Counted from the stretch's first letter, positions 8,319 through 17,538 are shown. The stretch: DNA of 58,787 nucleotides from Paracoccaceae bacterium (GCA_002709505.1 PARB01000090.1:1-58787); one strand, 5' to 3'. The notes: generated from the letters alone by a model not told the origin. Numbers and translations are program-made.

Positions 8319-9974
8319 ATGTACCGCTATGACGAATTCGACACCGATTTCGTGTCGGCCCGGGTGGAGCAGTTCACCGACCAGGTGCGCCGTCGCCTTG
8401 CCGGCGATCTCGACGAGGAGCAGTTCAAGCCGCTCAGGCTGATGAACGGCGTCTACCTGCAGCTTCATGCCTATATGCTGCGGGTGGCAATTCCCTATGG
8501 CACGCTGAACGGCGCGCAGATGCGCAAGCTCGCCTATGTCGCGCGCACCTACGACCGGGGCTACGGCCATTTCACGACGCGCCAGAACATCCAGTTCAAC
8601 TGGCCGCGCCTGAAGGACATTCCGGCCATTCTGGAAGAGCTCGCCACGGTCGAGATGCATGCGATCCAGACGTCCGGCAACTGCATCCGCAACGTGACCG
8701 CCGATCATTTCTCGGGTGCGGCCGCCGACGAGATCCTCGATCCGCGCCCCTATGCGGAAATCCTCCGGCAGTGGTCGTCCCTGCACCCGGAATTTTCCTT
8801 CCTGCCGCGCAAGTTCAAGATCGCGGTGACCGGCGCGCCGCACGACCGCGCCGCCGTGCAGGTGCACGACATCGGCCTGCAGGCCAAGCGCGACGCCGAC
8901 GGCAATGTCGGTTTCACCGTCTTCGTCGGCGGCGGATTGGGGCGCACGCCGATGATCGCGCGCAAGGTCCGCGACTTCCTGCCCGAGGAGGATCTGCTGG
9001 CCTATTGCGAGGCGATCCTGCGCGTCTACAACCGCTACGGCCGGCGCGACAACAAATACAAGGCCCGCATCAAGATCCTCGTCCACGAGACGGGCGTCGA
9101 CACTTTGAAGGCTGATATCGAGCGCGAGTTCGAGGAAATCCGCCACGGCGTGCTGCGGCTGCCGCAGGACGAGATCGACCGCATCACCGATTACTTCGCG
9201 CCCCCTCCCTTCGATGCGGGGGCGGATGACGGCAGCCTTGACCGCGCGACCGCCGCCGATCCGGCGCTGGCCGCCTTTGTCGAGCGCAATCTCCATGCCC
9301 ACAAGGCGCCGGGCTACGCCAGCGTCACGATCTCGCTGAAGCCGATCGGCAAGGCGCCGGGCGATGCGACCGCCGATCAGATGGACGCGGTGGCAGCCCT
9401 TGCCGAACGCTTCGGTCACGACGAGATCCGCGTCAGCCACGAGCAGAACCTGGTGCTGCCGCATGTGCGCAAGGCGGATGTACCGGCGATTTTCGAAGGA
9501 CTGAAGGCAGCGGGTCTGGCGGAGGCCAACGCCGGCCTCGTCACCGACATCATCGCCTGCCCGGGCATGGATTTCTGCGCGCTCGCCACCGCGCGGTCGA
9601 TCCCGGTCGCGCAACGCATTTCCGAACGTTTCGGGACGCCGGAGCGCCAGCGCGACATCGGCGATCTCAAGATCAAGATCTCCGGCTGCATCAACGCCTG
9701 CGGCCATCACCACGTCGGCCACATCGGCATTCTCGGCGTGGAGAAGAAGGGCGAGGAGTACTACCAGATCACGCTCGGCGGTTCCGGCGACGAGAACAGC
9801 TCGATCGGCGAGATCATCGGCCGGGGGTTCTCCTACGACGATGTCGTCGACGCGGTGGAGACGCTGGTCGACACCTACATCGGCCTGCGCGAGACCCCGC
9901 AGGAGGATTTCCTGGCCGCCTACCGCAGGGTGGGTGATGCCCCGTTCAAGGAGGCGCTCTATGGGACGGCATGA
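8319..9974 (+). CDS. cysI: Nitrite/sulfite reductase hemoprotein (assimilatory sulfite reductase)
   Basis: A 551-residue siroheme and 4Fe-4S enzyme reducing sulfite to sulfide with six electrons. Two ferredoxin-like half domains and two nitrite/sulfite-reductase domains alternate. The early motif RGYGHFTTRQNIQFNWPR is typical, and the cluster/siroheme ligands are in IIACPGMDFCALAT and ISGCINACGHHHVGHIG. Its location after cysG and just before an APS reductase favours sulfite over nitrite. The downstream ferredoxin-NADP reductase suggests a reduced-ferredoxin or similar electron route. The stop overlaps the next start by 14 bases, implying translational coupling. Confidence 0.93.
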   Translation: MYRYDEFDTDFVSARVEQFTDQVRRRLAGDLDEEQFKPLRLMNGVYLQLHAYMLRVAIPYGTLNGAQMRKLAYVARTYDRGYGHFTTRQNIQFNWPRLKDIPAILEELATVEMHAIQTSGNCIRNVTADHFSGAAADEILDPRPYAEILRQWSSLHPEFSFLPRKFKIAVTGAPHDRAAVQVHDIGLQAKRDADGNVGFTVFVGGGLGRTPMIARKVRDFLPEEDLLAYCEAILRVYNRYGRRDNKYKARIKILVHETGVDTLKADIEREFEEIRHGVLRLPQDEIDRITDYFAPPPFDAGADDGSLDRATAADPALAAFVERNLHAHKAPGYASVTISLKPIGKAPGDATADQMDAVAALAERFGHDEIRVSHEQNLVLPHVRKADVPAIFEGLKAAGLAEANAGLVTDIIACPGMDFCALATARSIPVAQRISERFGTPERQRDIGDLKIKISGCINACGHHHVGHIGILGVEKKGEEYYQITLGGSGDENSSIGEIIGRGFSYDDVVDAVETLVDTYIGLRETPQEDFLAAYRRVGDAPFKEALYGTA

Positions 9975-10707
9975 AGCCCTTGCGGCAGTCGACGACACGG
10001 GCGATCTCGCGAGCGTGCTTGCCGCCCGCTTCGACGGCGCGCCGGCGGAAGAGGTGATCACCGCGGCGCGGGAGCAGTTTGCAGACGGCCTCGCGCTAGT
10101 GTCCTCCTTCGGGGCGGAATCGGCGGTGCTTTTGCATCTCGCCGCCCGCGTCGATCCGGCACTTCCGGTGCTGTTCATCGACACCGGCAAGCTCTTTCCG
10201 GCAACGCTGCGCTACCGGGACACGCTGGTCGAGCGTTTCGGCCTCAGGGACGTGCGGGTGCTGAAGCCCTCAGTGGAGGATCTTCAGGCGGAAGATCCGA
10301 CCGGCGCGCTGTGGATGCGCGACACCGACGCCTGCTGCGACATCCGCAAGGTGCGCCCGCTGGCACGCGCGGTCGCGGGCCTCGATGCCTGGATTTCCGG
10401 CCGCAAGCGGTTTCAGGCCAGCTCGCGCTCCAATATTCCGCTGTTCGAGGCCGACGGTCCACGCGTGAAGGTCAATCCGCTTGCCGACTGGGACCCTGGC
10501 GATCTGCGCGCCTATATGCAGGCGCACGACCTGCCGGCCCATCCGCTGGTCGCGGAAGGATATCCTTCCATCGGCTGCATGCCCTGCACAAGTCCGGTGG
10601 CTGAGGGCGAAGACCCGCGCGCCGGACGCTGGCGCGGCGGCGAGAAGACGGAATGCGGGATCCATTTCCCGCTTCCGCAGGAAAACGAGAACGGAGCGGG
10701 GATCTGA
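9961..10707 (+). CDS. cysH: Phosphoadenylyl/adenylyl-sulfate reductase (APS reductase type)
   Basis: A 248-residue enzyme that reduces activated sulfate to sulfite, supplying CysI. The PP-loop is in LVSSFGAESAVLLHL (about 47-61). The paired Cys ACCDIRKVRPL (C125, C126) plus GCMPCTSP (C206, C209) are the four 4Fe-4S ligands that mark the APS-using type, and ECGIHF (C232) carries the catalytic Cys. ATG 9961 lies within the end of cysI and gives the standard family length. The presence of the cluster implies sulfate needs only ATP sulfurylase, not APS kinase, before this step; those genes are not in the window. Confidence 0.95.
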   Translation: MGRHEALAAVDDTGDLASVLAARFDGAPAEEVITAAREQFADGLALVSSFGAESAVLLHLAARVDPALPVLFIDTGKLFPATLRYRDTLVERFGLRDVRVLKPSVEDLQAEDPTGALWMRDTDACCDIRKVRPLARAVAGLDAWISGRKRFQASSRSNIPLFEADGPRVKVNPLADWDPGDLRAYMQAHDLPAHPLVAEGYPSIGCMPCTSPVAEGEDPRAGRWRGGEKTECGIHFPLPQENENGAGI

Positions 10708-10709
10708 CC

Positions 10710-11231
10710 ATGGCGGCACAGCTTTACAAAGACGGCGGCTTTGTCGCCGATGACTGGCGCCATCTGGGCGACGACGAACCGCTGCCCGAGGCGGGCGCCG
10801 TCATCCTGCCGCTCGCGCGCTTTCTGGAGAATGTTGCGACAGCGCCGGCCTCTCTCAAGCTTGCGGTGCTCCTGCGCGCGGCGGACGATCCCGACGCGCT
10901 GGCACCGCATTTGTCGCGGCTGGAGCTGATCGCCGTCGACTTCGCCAAGTTCTCCGACGGACGCGGCTATTCCACAGCGCGGCTGCTGTGCCGGCGCCAC
11001 GGCTTCGACGGCGAGCTGCGGGCGGTCGGCGATGTGCTGCTCGACCAGATCCCCTTGATGCGCCGCTGCGGCTTTACCGCCTTCGAGATCGTGCACGCGC
11101 CAACGCGTCGCGCCCTTGAGGCTGGTCACAATGTCGAGGTGCCGTTATATCTGCAGCCTGCGGAGCGGGCCGGCGAACGCCCAGCCGGCGCGCGCGCCTG
11201 GGCCAGGCGCCCGGCGGCATCGCCGGTGTGA
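10710..11231 (+). CDS. DUF934 protein, sulfite-reduction accessory
   Basis: A 173-residue protein of the DUF934 family, regularly encoded after cysI/cysH in proteobacteria. Visible hallmarks are MAAQLYKDGGFVADDW, an LDxxxF-like VDFAKFSDGRGYSTARLLCRR segment and the later DVLLDQIPLMRRCGFTAFEI. It starts 2 bases after the cysH stop, so it is clearly co-transcribed. It has no membrane segment or obvious catalytic site. Function is unproven; a role in delivering electrons or substrate to the sulfite reductase is inference from context. Confidence 0.9.
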   Translation: MAAQLYKDGGFVADDWRHLGDDEPLPEAGAVILPLARFLENVATAPASLKLAVLLRAADDPDALAPHLSRLELIAVDFAKFSDGRGYSTARLLCRRHGFDGELRAVGDVLLDQIPLMRRCGFTAFEIVHAPTRRALEAGHNVEVPLYLQPAERAGERPAGARAWARRPAASPV

Positions 11232-11334
11232 GACTGTCCATTGCTGTGCATCGGGTGCCTGGACCGCGATGCGCACACCGGCCGGACCGGACCCCGGCGG
11301 CCTGTCGTGAATTGCGAATGTAAGGATGCATGGC

Positions 11335-12147
11335 ATGAATGTGGTCGATCTTTCCGGTACCACGGCGGATGTCGTTCCCGCCGGCGCCACCGCCGAGACC
11401 GTGACCGAGGTCCAGCATTACACCGACGACCTGTTCCGCTTCCGCATGACGCGGCCGGCAAGCTTCCGCTTCCGCTCCGGCGAATTCGTGATGATCGGCC
11501 TGATGGTCGGCGAAAAGCCGATCTACCGCGCCTATTCGATCGCCTCGCCCTCCTGGGACGAGGAGCTTGAGTTCTTCTCCATCAAGGTCCCCAACGGTCC
11601 GCTGACCGAGCATCTCGCCAGGATCAAGGTCGGCGACAAGGTGCTGATGAAGAAAAAGCCGACGGGAACGCTGGTCAATGACGCGCTGATCGCCGGCAAG
11701 CGGCTCTACATGTTCTCCACCGGAACGGGCTTTGCCCCCTTCGCGAGCCTCATTCGCGATCCGGAGACCTACGACAAGTTCGACGAGGTCATCGTCACCC
11801 ATTCCTGCCGCTTCAAGGCGGAGCTTGCCTATTCCATCGAGACGGTGGCGGCGGCCAAGGAAGATCCGCTGATCGGCGAGCTTGCCTCCGAGCGGCTGCG
11901 TCTCTTCACCTCCACGACGCGCGAGCCTTCGGAGCATGTCGGCCGCATCACCACGCTGATCGAGAGCGGGGAGCTGTTCGAGGCGCTTGGCGTTCCGCCG
12001 CTTGATCCCGCGACGGATCGCGGCATGATCTGCGGCTCCATGGCCATGCTCAAGGACACCAAGGCGCTGCTGGAAGCGCGCGGTCTCACCGAGGGCGCCA
12101 ACAATCGACCGGCCGAATTCGTCATCGAGCGCGCCTTCGTCGGTTGA
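11335..12147 (+). CDS. fpr: Ferredoxin-NADP(+) reductase
   Basis: A 270-residue flavoprotein of the bacterial Fpr subclass. FAD is held by RAYSIAS (residues 65-71), NADP by YMFSTGTGFAPFASLI (about 121-136), and the C-terminus ends FVIERAFVG as in subclass I enzymes. The second of two in-frame ATG codons was chosen because AAGGA lies 8 nt upstream of it while it overlaps the first. It passes electrons between NADPH and ferredoxin or flavodoxin. Its place 103 bases after DUF934 suggests it may feed CysI, though Fpr also serves oxidative-stress roles. Confidence 0.93.
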   Translation: MNVVDLSGTTADVVPAGATAETVTEVQHYTDDLFRFRMTRPASFRFRSGEFVMIGLMVGEKPIYRAYSIASPSWDEELEFFSIKVPNGPLTEHLARIKVGDKVLMKKKPTGTLVNDALIAGKRLYMFSTGTGFAPFASLIRDPETYDKFDEVIVTHSCRFKAELAYSIETVAAAKEDPLIGELASERLRLFTSTTREPSEHVGRITTLIESGELFEALGVPPLDPATDRGMICGSMAMLKDTKALLEARGLTEGANNRPAEFVIERAFVG

Positions 12148-12214
12148 AGATCCGCCGTCCTCGTGCCATCGCTCCCGACAAAGCGGCAGGGGCGGGAAAC
12201 GACGGAGCGGACGT

Positions 12215-12841
12215 GTGAGCGACGACGGGACGACGGCTGGCGGCGAGGACAGGGATGCGCGCGTGCGTATTCTCGACACGCGCACGCTTTACCAAGGCTT
12301 TGCAACCTACCGGGAAATGGATGTCGAGGAGCGCCGCGCCGATGGCTCGACGCATCGGCTGTCGCGTGAATACCAGACGCGCCGGGATGTCGTGGCGGTG
12401 CTGCCCTTCGATCCGGAGCGAAAGGTCGCGCTTGTGGCGCGGCAACTGCGCGTGCCTTTGCTTGCGCGCGGCGACGACGATGGCTTCCTGATCGAGGCGC
12501 CGGCCGGTTATGTCGACGACGGCGAAACGCCTCTCGACGCTGCCCGACGCGAGGCGGCGGAAGAGGTCGGGGTTGTTCTCAAGCATCTCGATCCGGTCGG
12601 CCGGGTCTATTCCTCGCCCGGCGCCATGACCGAACGGATCGACCTGTTTCTAGGCGAATACACCTCCGCCGACCGCCAGAGCGCCGGCGGCGGGCTTGCC
12701 CATGAGGGCGAGGAGATCGAGGTGCTGGAGCTTCCGCTTTCACGGCTTGTGTCGGACCTGCAAAGCGCCGGCAGCCAGGACGCCAAGACGCTGCTTCTGG
12801 TGCAGGCGCTCATGTTGCGCCGCACCGAACTTTTTGCGTAA
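12215..12841 (+). CDS. Nudix hydrolase (ADP-ribose/nucleotide-sugar pyrophosphatase type)
   Basis: A 208-residue hydrolase with a complete Nudix box (GX5EX7REUXEEXGU), starting GYVDDGETPLDAARREAAEE and followed by VGV. The layout (N-terminal strand region with YQTRRDVVAVLPFDPE, then the box, then YSSPGAMTERIDLFLGEY) resembles NudF/NudK enzymes that cleave ADP-ribose or GDP-mannose. The GTG start follows GGAG. It lies 67 bases after fpr on the same strand and may be co-transcribed, but no functional link is evident. Confidence 0.9.
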   Translation: MSDDGTTAGGEDRDARVRILDTRTLYQGFATYREMDVEERRADGSTHRLSREYQTRRDVVAVLPFDPERKVALVARQLRVPLLARGDDDGFLIEAPAGYVDDGETPLDAARREAAEEVGVVLKHLDPVGRVYSSPGAMTERIDLFLGEYTSADRQSAGGGLAHEGEEIEVLELPLSRLVSDLQSAGSQDAKTLLLVQALMLRRTELFA

Positions 12842-12914
12842 CCTCGTCGCAACGTGCCGGGGCGGCCCTTCGGTCGCATCCTGGCGATTTCCCTGAAAAT
12901 CCGAGGATCCTGCA

Positions 12915-13919
12915 ATGTCGATGAACCGTACCGTGCGTCTCGTCAAACGTCCCGCGCCCGGCCTTGTCAGCCCGGACTGCTTCGAGATCCGCGACGAGCC
13001 GGTGACTGAGCCGGGCGAGGGCGAGTTTCGCGTGCGCGCCGAATATGTCTCGCTCGATCCGGCCATGCGCGGCTGGGTGAACGAGGGCAAGTCCTATGTG
13101 CCGCCGGTCGCGCTTGGCGATGTCATGCGCGCCTTTTCCGCCGGCACGGTGGAGGCGTCCAATCACCCCGAGTTTCGCGAAGGCGACAAGGTGGTCGGTC
13201 TCTTCGGCGTGCAGACCCACGCGATCTCCGACGGACGCGGCGTGCAGCGCGTCGACACCGCCATCGCGCCGCTGCAAAGCTGGATCGGCGGCCTCGGCAT
13301 GCCGGGCCTGACCGCCTATTTCGGCCTGTTGCGCGTCGGCGAGGCCAAGGCCGGCGACACGGTGGTCGTTTCGGCCGCCTCGGGCGCGGTCGGCTCGCTG
13401 GTCGGCCAGATCGCCAAGCTCAAGGGCTGCCGCGCGGTCGGCATTGCCGGCGGGCCGGAAAAATGCCGGGCGCTGCTCGAGGTCGATGGCTTCGACGCGG
13501 CGGTCGACTACAAGGCGGGCGACCTCGGCGCGCAGCTCGACAAGGCCTGTCCGGACGGGATCGACGTCGATTTCGAAAACGTCGGCGGCGAAATCCTCGA
13601 CACCATCCTGCCGCGCATGAACACCTTTGGACGCATTGCGGTCTGCGGGCTGATCTCCGCCTATACGGCGACCTCCGTGCCGCCGGGACCGGTGAACCTG
13701 CGCTATGTGCTCACCCAGCGGCTGAAGATGCAGGGGCTCATCGTCTTCGATTTCGCCCGCGACAATGCGGTTGCGCTTGCCGATCTCGGCGCCTGGGTGA
13801 AGGAGGGCAAGCTGAAGCTGCGCGAGGACGTGCGCGAAGGCGGGGTCGATGCCTTCGTGGAGACGCTGAACCTGCTCTACACCGGTGGCAACTTCGGCAA
13901 GCTCAGCCTGAAGGTCTGA
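12915..13919 (+). CDS. NADP-dependent oxidoreductase, zinc-free MDR (alkenal/prostaglandin reductase type)
   Basis: A 334-residue medium-chain dehydrogenase/reductase lacking the zinc-ligand Cys/His cluster. The Rossmann motif is VVSAASGAVGSLVGQIAKLKG at about residue 155 (AASGAVGS). The leader WVNEGKSYVPPVALGDVMRA and the C-terminal GNFGKLSLKV match the CurA/YncB and leukotriene-B4 12-hydroxydehydrogenase group, which reduces alkenals and enones with NADPH. ATG 12915 has GAGGA upstream; MSMN gives the usual length. Confidence 0.92.
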   Translation: MSMNRTVRLVKRPAPGLVSPDCFEIRDEPVTEPGEGEFRVRAEYVSLDPAMRGWVNEGKSYVPPVALGDVMRAFSAGTVEASNHPEFREGDKVVGLFGVQTHAISDGRGVQRVDTAIAPLQSWIGGLGMPGLTAYFGLLRVGEAKAGDTVVVSAASGAVGSLVGQIAKLKGCRAVGIAGGPEKCRALLEVDGFDAAVDYKAGDLGAQLDKACPDGIDVDFENVGGEILDTILPRMNTFGRIAVCGLISAYTATSVPPGPVNLRYVLTQRLKMQGLIVFDFARDNAVALADLGAWVKEGKLKLREDVREGGVDAFVETLNLLYTGGNFGKLSLKV

Positions 13920-14007
13920 GCTCAGTGCCAGTGGCGCGTCGCCATTCTCCTGACACGATGTCCCCGCCATCATTGCGCGGTGGCGAGATGCGGTTGGGAG
14001 GATGGCG

Positions 14008-15219
14008 ATGCGGTTGAAGCGGATGAAAACGGGGGCCCGGGCCGGGCTCGTGGCGGCGGCGCTCGCCGCCGGGGCGATGCTTGCCTCCTCCGATGCGCTG
14101 GCAGCCTCGCTCGACAGCTGTGTTGCCAATATCCGCGCGCAGGCGATCAAGGCCGGCGTGAGCCGCGCCACCGCCGACCGTGCCCTGTCGGGCGTCGCCT
14201 ATGACGAAAAGGCGGTGCGGTTTTCGCAAAGCCAGCCGGAATACAAGACCCCGATCTGGGACTATCTCGCCTTTCTGGTCGACGAGGAACGCATCACCGA
14301 CGGCAAGAAGATGCTAGACCGTCACGCCAACACGCTGGCCCGGGTCGAAAAATCCTACGGCGTCGACCGGTACATCGTGCTCGCGGTATGGGGCGTGGAA
14401 AGCGACTACGGCCAGTTTCGCGGCGATTTTCATGTGCCGCATGCGCTTGCCAATGTCGCCTGCAACGGCCGGCGCGCGAAATACTTCCGCTCCGAGCTGG
14501 TTGAGATCCTGAAGATCGTCGACCGGGGCGACGTCAAGCTGACGGACCTGCAAGGGTCCTGGGCGGGCGCCTTCGGCCAGACCCAGTTCATGCCCTCGAC
14601 CTATCGCCGGCTTGCGGTCGACTATGACGGCGACGGCCGGCGCGATCTGGTGAACTCCGTTCCTGATGCTCTCGCTTCCACGGCGAATTATCTCAAGAAG
14701 GCGGGCTGGGTGACCGGCATGCCCTGGGGCTACGAGGTGCGCCTGCCCAAGGGCTACAACGGCCCGTCGGGGCGCAAGAACCGCGCGACCGTCACCGCCT
14801 GGGGCAAGCGCGGCATCACCCATCTCGACGGCGGCAAGATCGCGGGCGAGGCGCGCGCGGGCCTGCTGTTGCCGGCCGGTGCCGACGGCCCGGCGTTTCT
14901 GGTCTTCAAGAATTTCGACGCGATCTATTCCTACAACGTCGCGGAAAGCTACGCGCTGGCGATCTCCCATCTCGCCGACCGGCTGCGCGGCGCCGGCCCC
15001 TTCGCCACGCCCTGGCCGACCTCGGATCCCGGACTGTCCCGGGCCGAGCGTTTGAGGCTCCAGGAGCTTTTGCTGCGCGCCGGCTATGACATCGGCGAGG
15101 CCGACGGCCGTGTCGGCCCGGCAACCCGCGCCGGGATCAAGCAGGCGGAGGCGCGCTTCGGCATGCCGCAGACCGGCCGGCCCGGCCGCAGGATCTACGA
15201 GAAACTCGGCGGTCGGTAG
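14008..15219 (+). CDS. Lytic murein transglycosylase, MltB family with peptidoglycan-binding tail
   Basis: A 403-residue exported enzyme cleaving peptidoglycan glycan strands to 1,6-anhydro ends. The signal peptide ends near SSDALA. The SLT_2 domain (about 35-320) has the catalytic Glu in WGVESDYGQFRGDF and the GSWAGAFGQTQFMPSTYRR signature. Residues about 345-400 form a PG_binding_1 domain (LQELLLRAGYDIGEADGRVG). There is no lipobox, so it is soluble in the periplasm, unlike E. coli MltB. GGGAGG gives 7-nt spacing to this ATG and none to the one six bases earlier. Confidence 0.93.
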   Translation: MRLKRMKTGARAGLVAAALAAGAMLASSDALAASLDSCVANIRAQAIKAGVSRATADRALSGVAYDEKAVRFSQSQPEYKTPIWDYLAFLVDEERITDGKKMLDRHANTLARVEKSYGVDRYIVLAVWGVESDYGQFRGDFHVPHALANVACNGRRAKYFRSELVEILKIVDRGDVKLTDLQGSWAGAFGQTQFMPSTYRRLAVDYDGDGRRDLVNSVPDALASTANYLKKAGWVTGMPWGYEVRLPKGYNGPSGRKNRATVTAWGKRGITHLDGGKIAGEARAGLLLPAGADGPAFLVFKNFDAIYSYNVAESYALAISHLADRLRGAGPFATPWPTSDPGLSRAERLRLQELLLRAGYDIGEADGRVGPATRAGIKQAEARFGMPQTGRPGRRIYEKLGGR

Positions 15220-15247
15220 CCGCAGGTCGCAACGAACGGCTGCGGCT
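15218..15247. terminator. Shared hairpin between convergent mltB-like and msrA genes
   Basis: Arms AGCCGCAG and CTGCGGCT with a 14-nt loop fill the entire 27-base gap and touch both stop codons. There is no T-run, so efficient intrinsic termination is uncertain; it may protect 3' ends. Confidence 0.45.
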
Positions 15248-15891
15248 CACCCCTTGCCGGGAATGCCCTTGAAGGCCTCCTTGCCCCAGACCCGCTTCAC
15301 GGTCTCGTCGCGTCCGCACGACCAGCGATAGAAGCTGTAGCGGGTGCTGCTCTTCTCGTAGAAGTCCTGGTGATAGTCCTCCGCCGGATAGAAGGTCGCG
15401 GCCGGCAGGATCGGGGTAACCACCTCCTTGTCGAGAATGCGTGCGGCTTCCGCCTTTTGCTGTTCCGCGACCTGTTGCTGGGCGTTGTCGGTGACAAAGA
15501 TCGCCGTGCGATAGGACGGGCCCCGGTCGCAGAACTGTCCGCCCGCATCCGTCGGATCGACGCTGCGGAACAGGGCGGCCACCAGCTCCGCGTAGCTTAC
15601 GGTGTCCGCGTCGAAGGTGATGCGGACGGCCTCGTAGTGCCCCGTTCCGCCCTCGGTCACGGCGGTATAGGTCGGATTGTCGAGCGTGCCGCCGGTGTAG
15701 CCGGAGACCGTTTCCAGAACGCCCGGGATCGCGTCGAAATCCGATTCCACGCACCAGAAACAGCCGCCGGCGAAAATCGCCGTCTGTTTATCCGCCGCGG
15801 TCGCGGGGCCGGGCAGGGCGGTCGCCAGCGCCGCCAGGAAGAGCGCTCCGATCAGGCCGCTTGCGGCCCGCCGTGTACAGGTCGTTGTCAT
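15247..15891 (-). CDS. msrA: Peptide-methionine (S)-S-oxide reductase MsrA, exported
   Basis: A 214-residue repair enzyme reducing methionine-S-sulfoxide in proteins. The active site is GGCFWC (C44, C47), followed by FDAIPGVLETVSGYTGG and the GHYEAVRITFD region; a further Cys near the C-terminus (YRWSCGRD) can act as recycling Cys. An N-terminal hydrophobic stretch ending ALPGPATAA is a Sec signal peptide, so it works in the periplasm rather than the cytosol like most MsrA. AAGGAG sits 6 nt before this ATG. It is divergent from the aldehyde dehydrogenase gene. Confidence 0.94.
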   Translation of the reverse strand: MTTTCTRRAASGLIGALFLAALATALPGPATAADKQTAIFAGGCFWCVESDFDAIPGVLETVSGYTGGTLDNPTYTAVTEGGTGHYEAVRITFDADTVSYAELVAALFRSVDPTDAGGQFCDRGPSYRTAIFVTDNAQQQVAEQQKAEAARILDKEVVTPILPAATFYPAEDYHQDFYEKSSTRYSFYRWSCGRDETVKRVWGKEAFKGIPGKG

Positions 15892-16083
15892 GGAAATCTC
15901 CTTCTGATCGCCCAGCAAATGGCTGCCACCGGGCCGGCGATCAAGTCAAAGCCGTATCACATCCTCGGGATGGACACGGCCGGGCTCGCCGCGGACGGAC
16001 GCGCCCATTCGGATTGCGGGGGCTGGTGCCATCGGCTACCGTCCCCGCAACATCGTATTCGTATGACAAACGGGAGGACGGCT

Positions 16084-17538
16084 TTGTCCAGCGAAATCAG
16101 GCGTTTCCAGGCCGTGATCGACGGCGTCGCCGGAGAAGCGACCGGCGGCCGTCGCATCGACGTGATCGCGCCGAGCACGGGCGAGGTTTTCGCCAGCATT
16201 CCGCGTTGCGACGCGGGCGACGTGGGGCGCGCGGTGGTTGCCGCGCGCAACGCCTTCGAGGGCGGCAACTGGGCCGGTACGCCCGCCGTTGAGCGCGGGC
16301 GCATCCTGTCCCTGCTGTCCGCGCTGATCCTTGCGAATATCGACGAACTGGCGGAGCTGGAATCGCGCGACACGGGCAAGCCCTTGCGCCAGGGCCGGGC
16401 GGATATCGTCAATGCCGCGCGCTATTTCGAGTTTTACGGCGGCGCCGCCGACAAGGTCACCGGCGACACGCTTCCGGCCCAGACCGGTTTCATGGCGATG
16501 ACCCTGCGCGAGCCGCATGGCGTCGTCGGCTCGATCGTGCCGTGGAACTATCCGGCGCAGATCATGGGCCGCGTCGCGGGGGCCGCCCTTGCCATGGGCA
16601 ACACGCTGGTGATGAAACCGGCCGAGGACGCCTGCCTGTCCGTGCTGCGCATCGCCGAGCTTGCGCTGGAGGCCGGGCTTCCGGCCGGTGTGTGGAACGT
16701 GGTGCCCGGCTACGGCGAGGAGGCCGGCGCCTCGCTTGCCAATCATCCGGGCATCGACTTCCTTACCTTCACCGGCTCGCCGGAGGTCGGAACGCTGATC
16801 CAGACGGCAGCGGCCAAGAACCACATCGGCTGCACGCTGGAGCTTGGCGGCAAGTCGCCGCAGATCCTCTTCGCTGATGCCGACCTGGAGGCCGCGCTGC
16901 CGGTGATCCTGAACGCCATCGTGCAGAACTGCGGCCAGACCTGCTCCGCCGGCAGCCGTCTTCTGGTCGAGGCGGCGGCCTTCGATGCGGTGGTGGAGGA
17001 GTTGCATCACCGCTTCCGCGCGCTTGTCAGCGGTCCGCATGACGCCGACCTCGACCTCGGCCCCCTGATCAACGAGGCGCAGGCGCGGCGGGTGGAGGCC
17101 TTTGCCGAGGAGGCGGAGGCCGAGCAGATCCCGCTGATCGCGGAAGGCTCGATCATGCCGGACAGCCCGGCCGGCGGCTTCTATCAGCCGGCGCGGGTCT
17201 ACGGTCCGGCGCCGCGCGATGCCCGCCTGGCGCAGGAGGAGGTCTTCGGTCCCGTGCTCGCGGTCATTCCCTTTGCCGACGAGGCCGAGGCGGTGGAGAT
17301 CGCCAATGGCACCGACTATGGCCTCGTCGCCGGTGTGTGGACCCGCGACGGGGCGCGGGCGATGCGTGTGGCGCGCGCGGTCCGGGCCGGGCAGGTCTTC
17401 GTCAACGGCTATGGCGCGGGCGGCGGGGTCGAGCTGCCCTTCGGCGGCTTCAAGAAATCCGGTCACGGGCGGGAAAAGGGCTTCGAGGCGCTCTACGAGT
17501 TCTCGGCGCTCAAGACCGTCGTCGTCAATCACGGATAG
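16084..17538 (+). CDS. NAD(P)-dependent aldehyde dehydrogenase
   Basis: A 484-residue ALDH oxidising an aldehyde to its acid. The catalytic Cys is C287 in NCGQTCSAGSRL and the general base Glu is E253 in TLELGGKSP; IVPWNYP and FTGSPEVG are conserved cofactor and fold motifs. GGGAGGA stands 5 nt before TTG 16084, whereas the ATG 21 bases upstream has no ribosome site and would bury this one, so TTG is preferred. It is followed 42 bases later by an SDR, so the pair may oxidise an alcohol to an acid in two steps. It resembles betaine-aldehyde/aminobutyraldehyde-type enzymes, but specificity is open. Confidence 0.92.
   Translation: MSSEIRRFQAVIDGVAGEATGGRRIDVIAPSTGEVFASIPRCDAGDVGRAVVAARNAFEGGNWAGTPAVERGRILSLLSALILANIDELAELESRDTGKPLRQGRADIVNAARYFEFYGGAADKVTGDTLPAQTGFMAMTLREPHGVVGSIVPWNYPAQIMGRVAGAALAMGNTLVMKPAEDACLSVLRIAELALEAGLPAGVWNVVPGYGEEAGASLANHPGIDFLTFTGSPEVGTLIQTAAAKNHIGCTLELGGKSPQILFADADLEAALPVILNAIVQNCGQTCSAGSRLLVEAAAFDAVVEELHHRFRALVSGPHDADLDLGPLINEAQARRVEAFAEEAEAEQIPLIAEGSIMPDSPAGGFYQPARVYGPAPRDARLAQEEVFGPVLAVIPFADEAEAVEIANGTDYGLVAGVWTRDGARAMRVARAVRAGQVFVNGYGAGGGVELPFGGFKKSGHGREKGFEALYEFSALKTVVVNHG

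Noticed and set aside
8286-10190. 634-codon open frame antisense to cysI and cysH
   Set aside because: It is fully covered by the well-supported sense genes. The translation is Arg/Ala/Asp-rich with no known domain, as expected from the codon bias of high-GC coding DNA.
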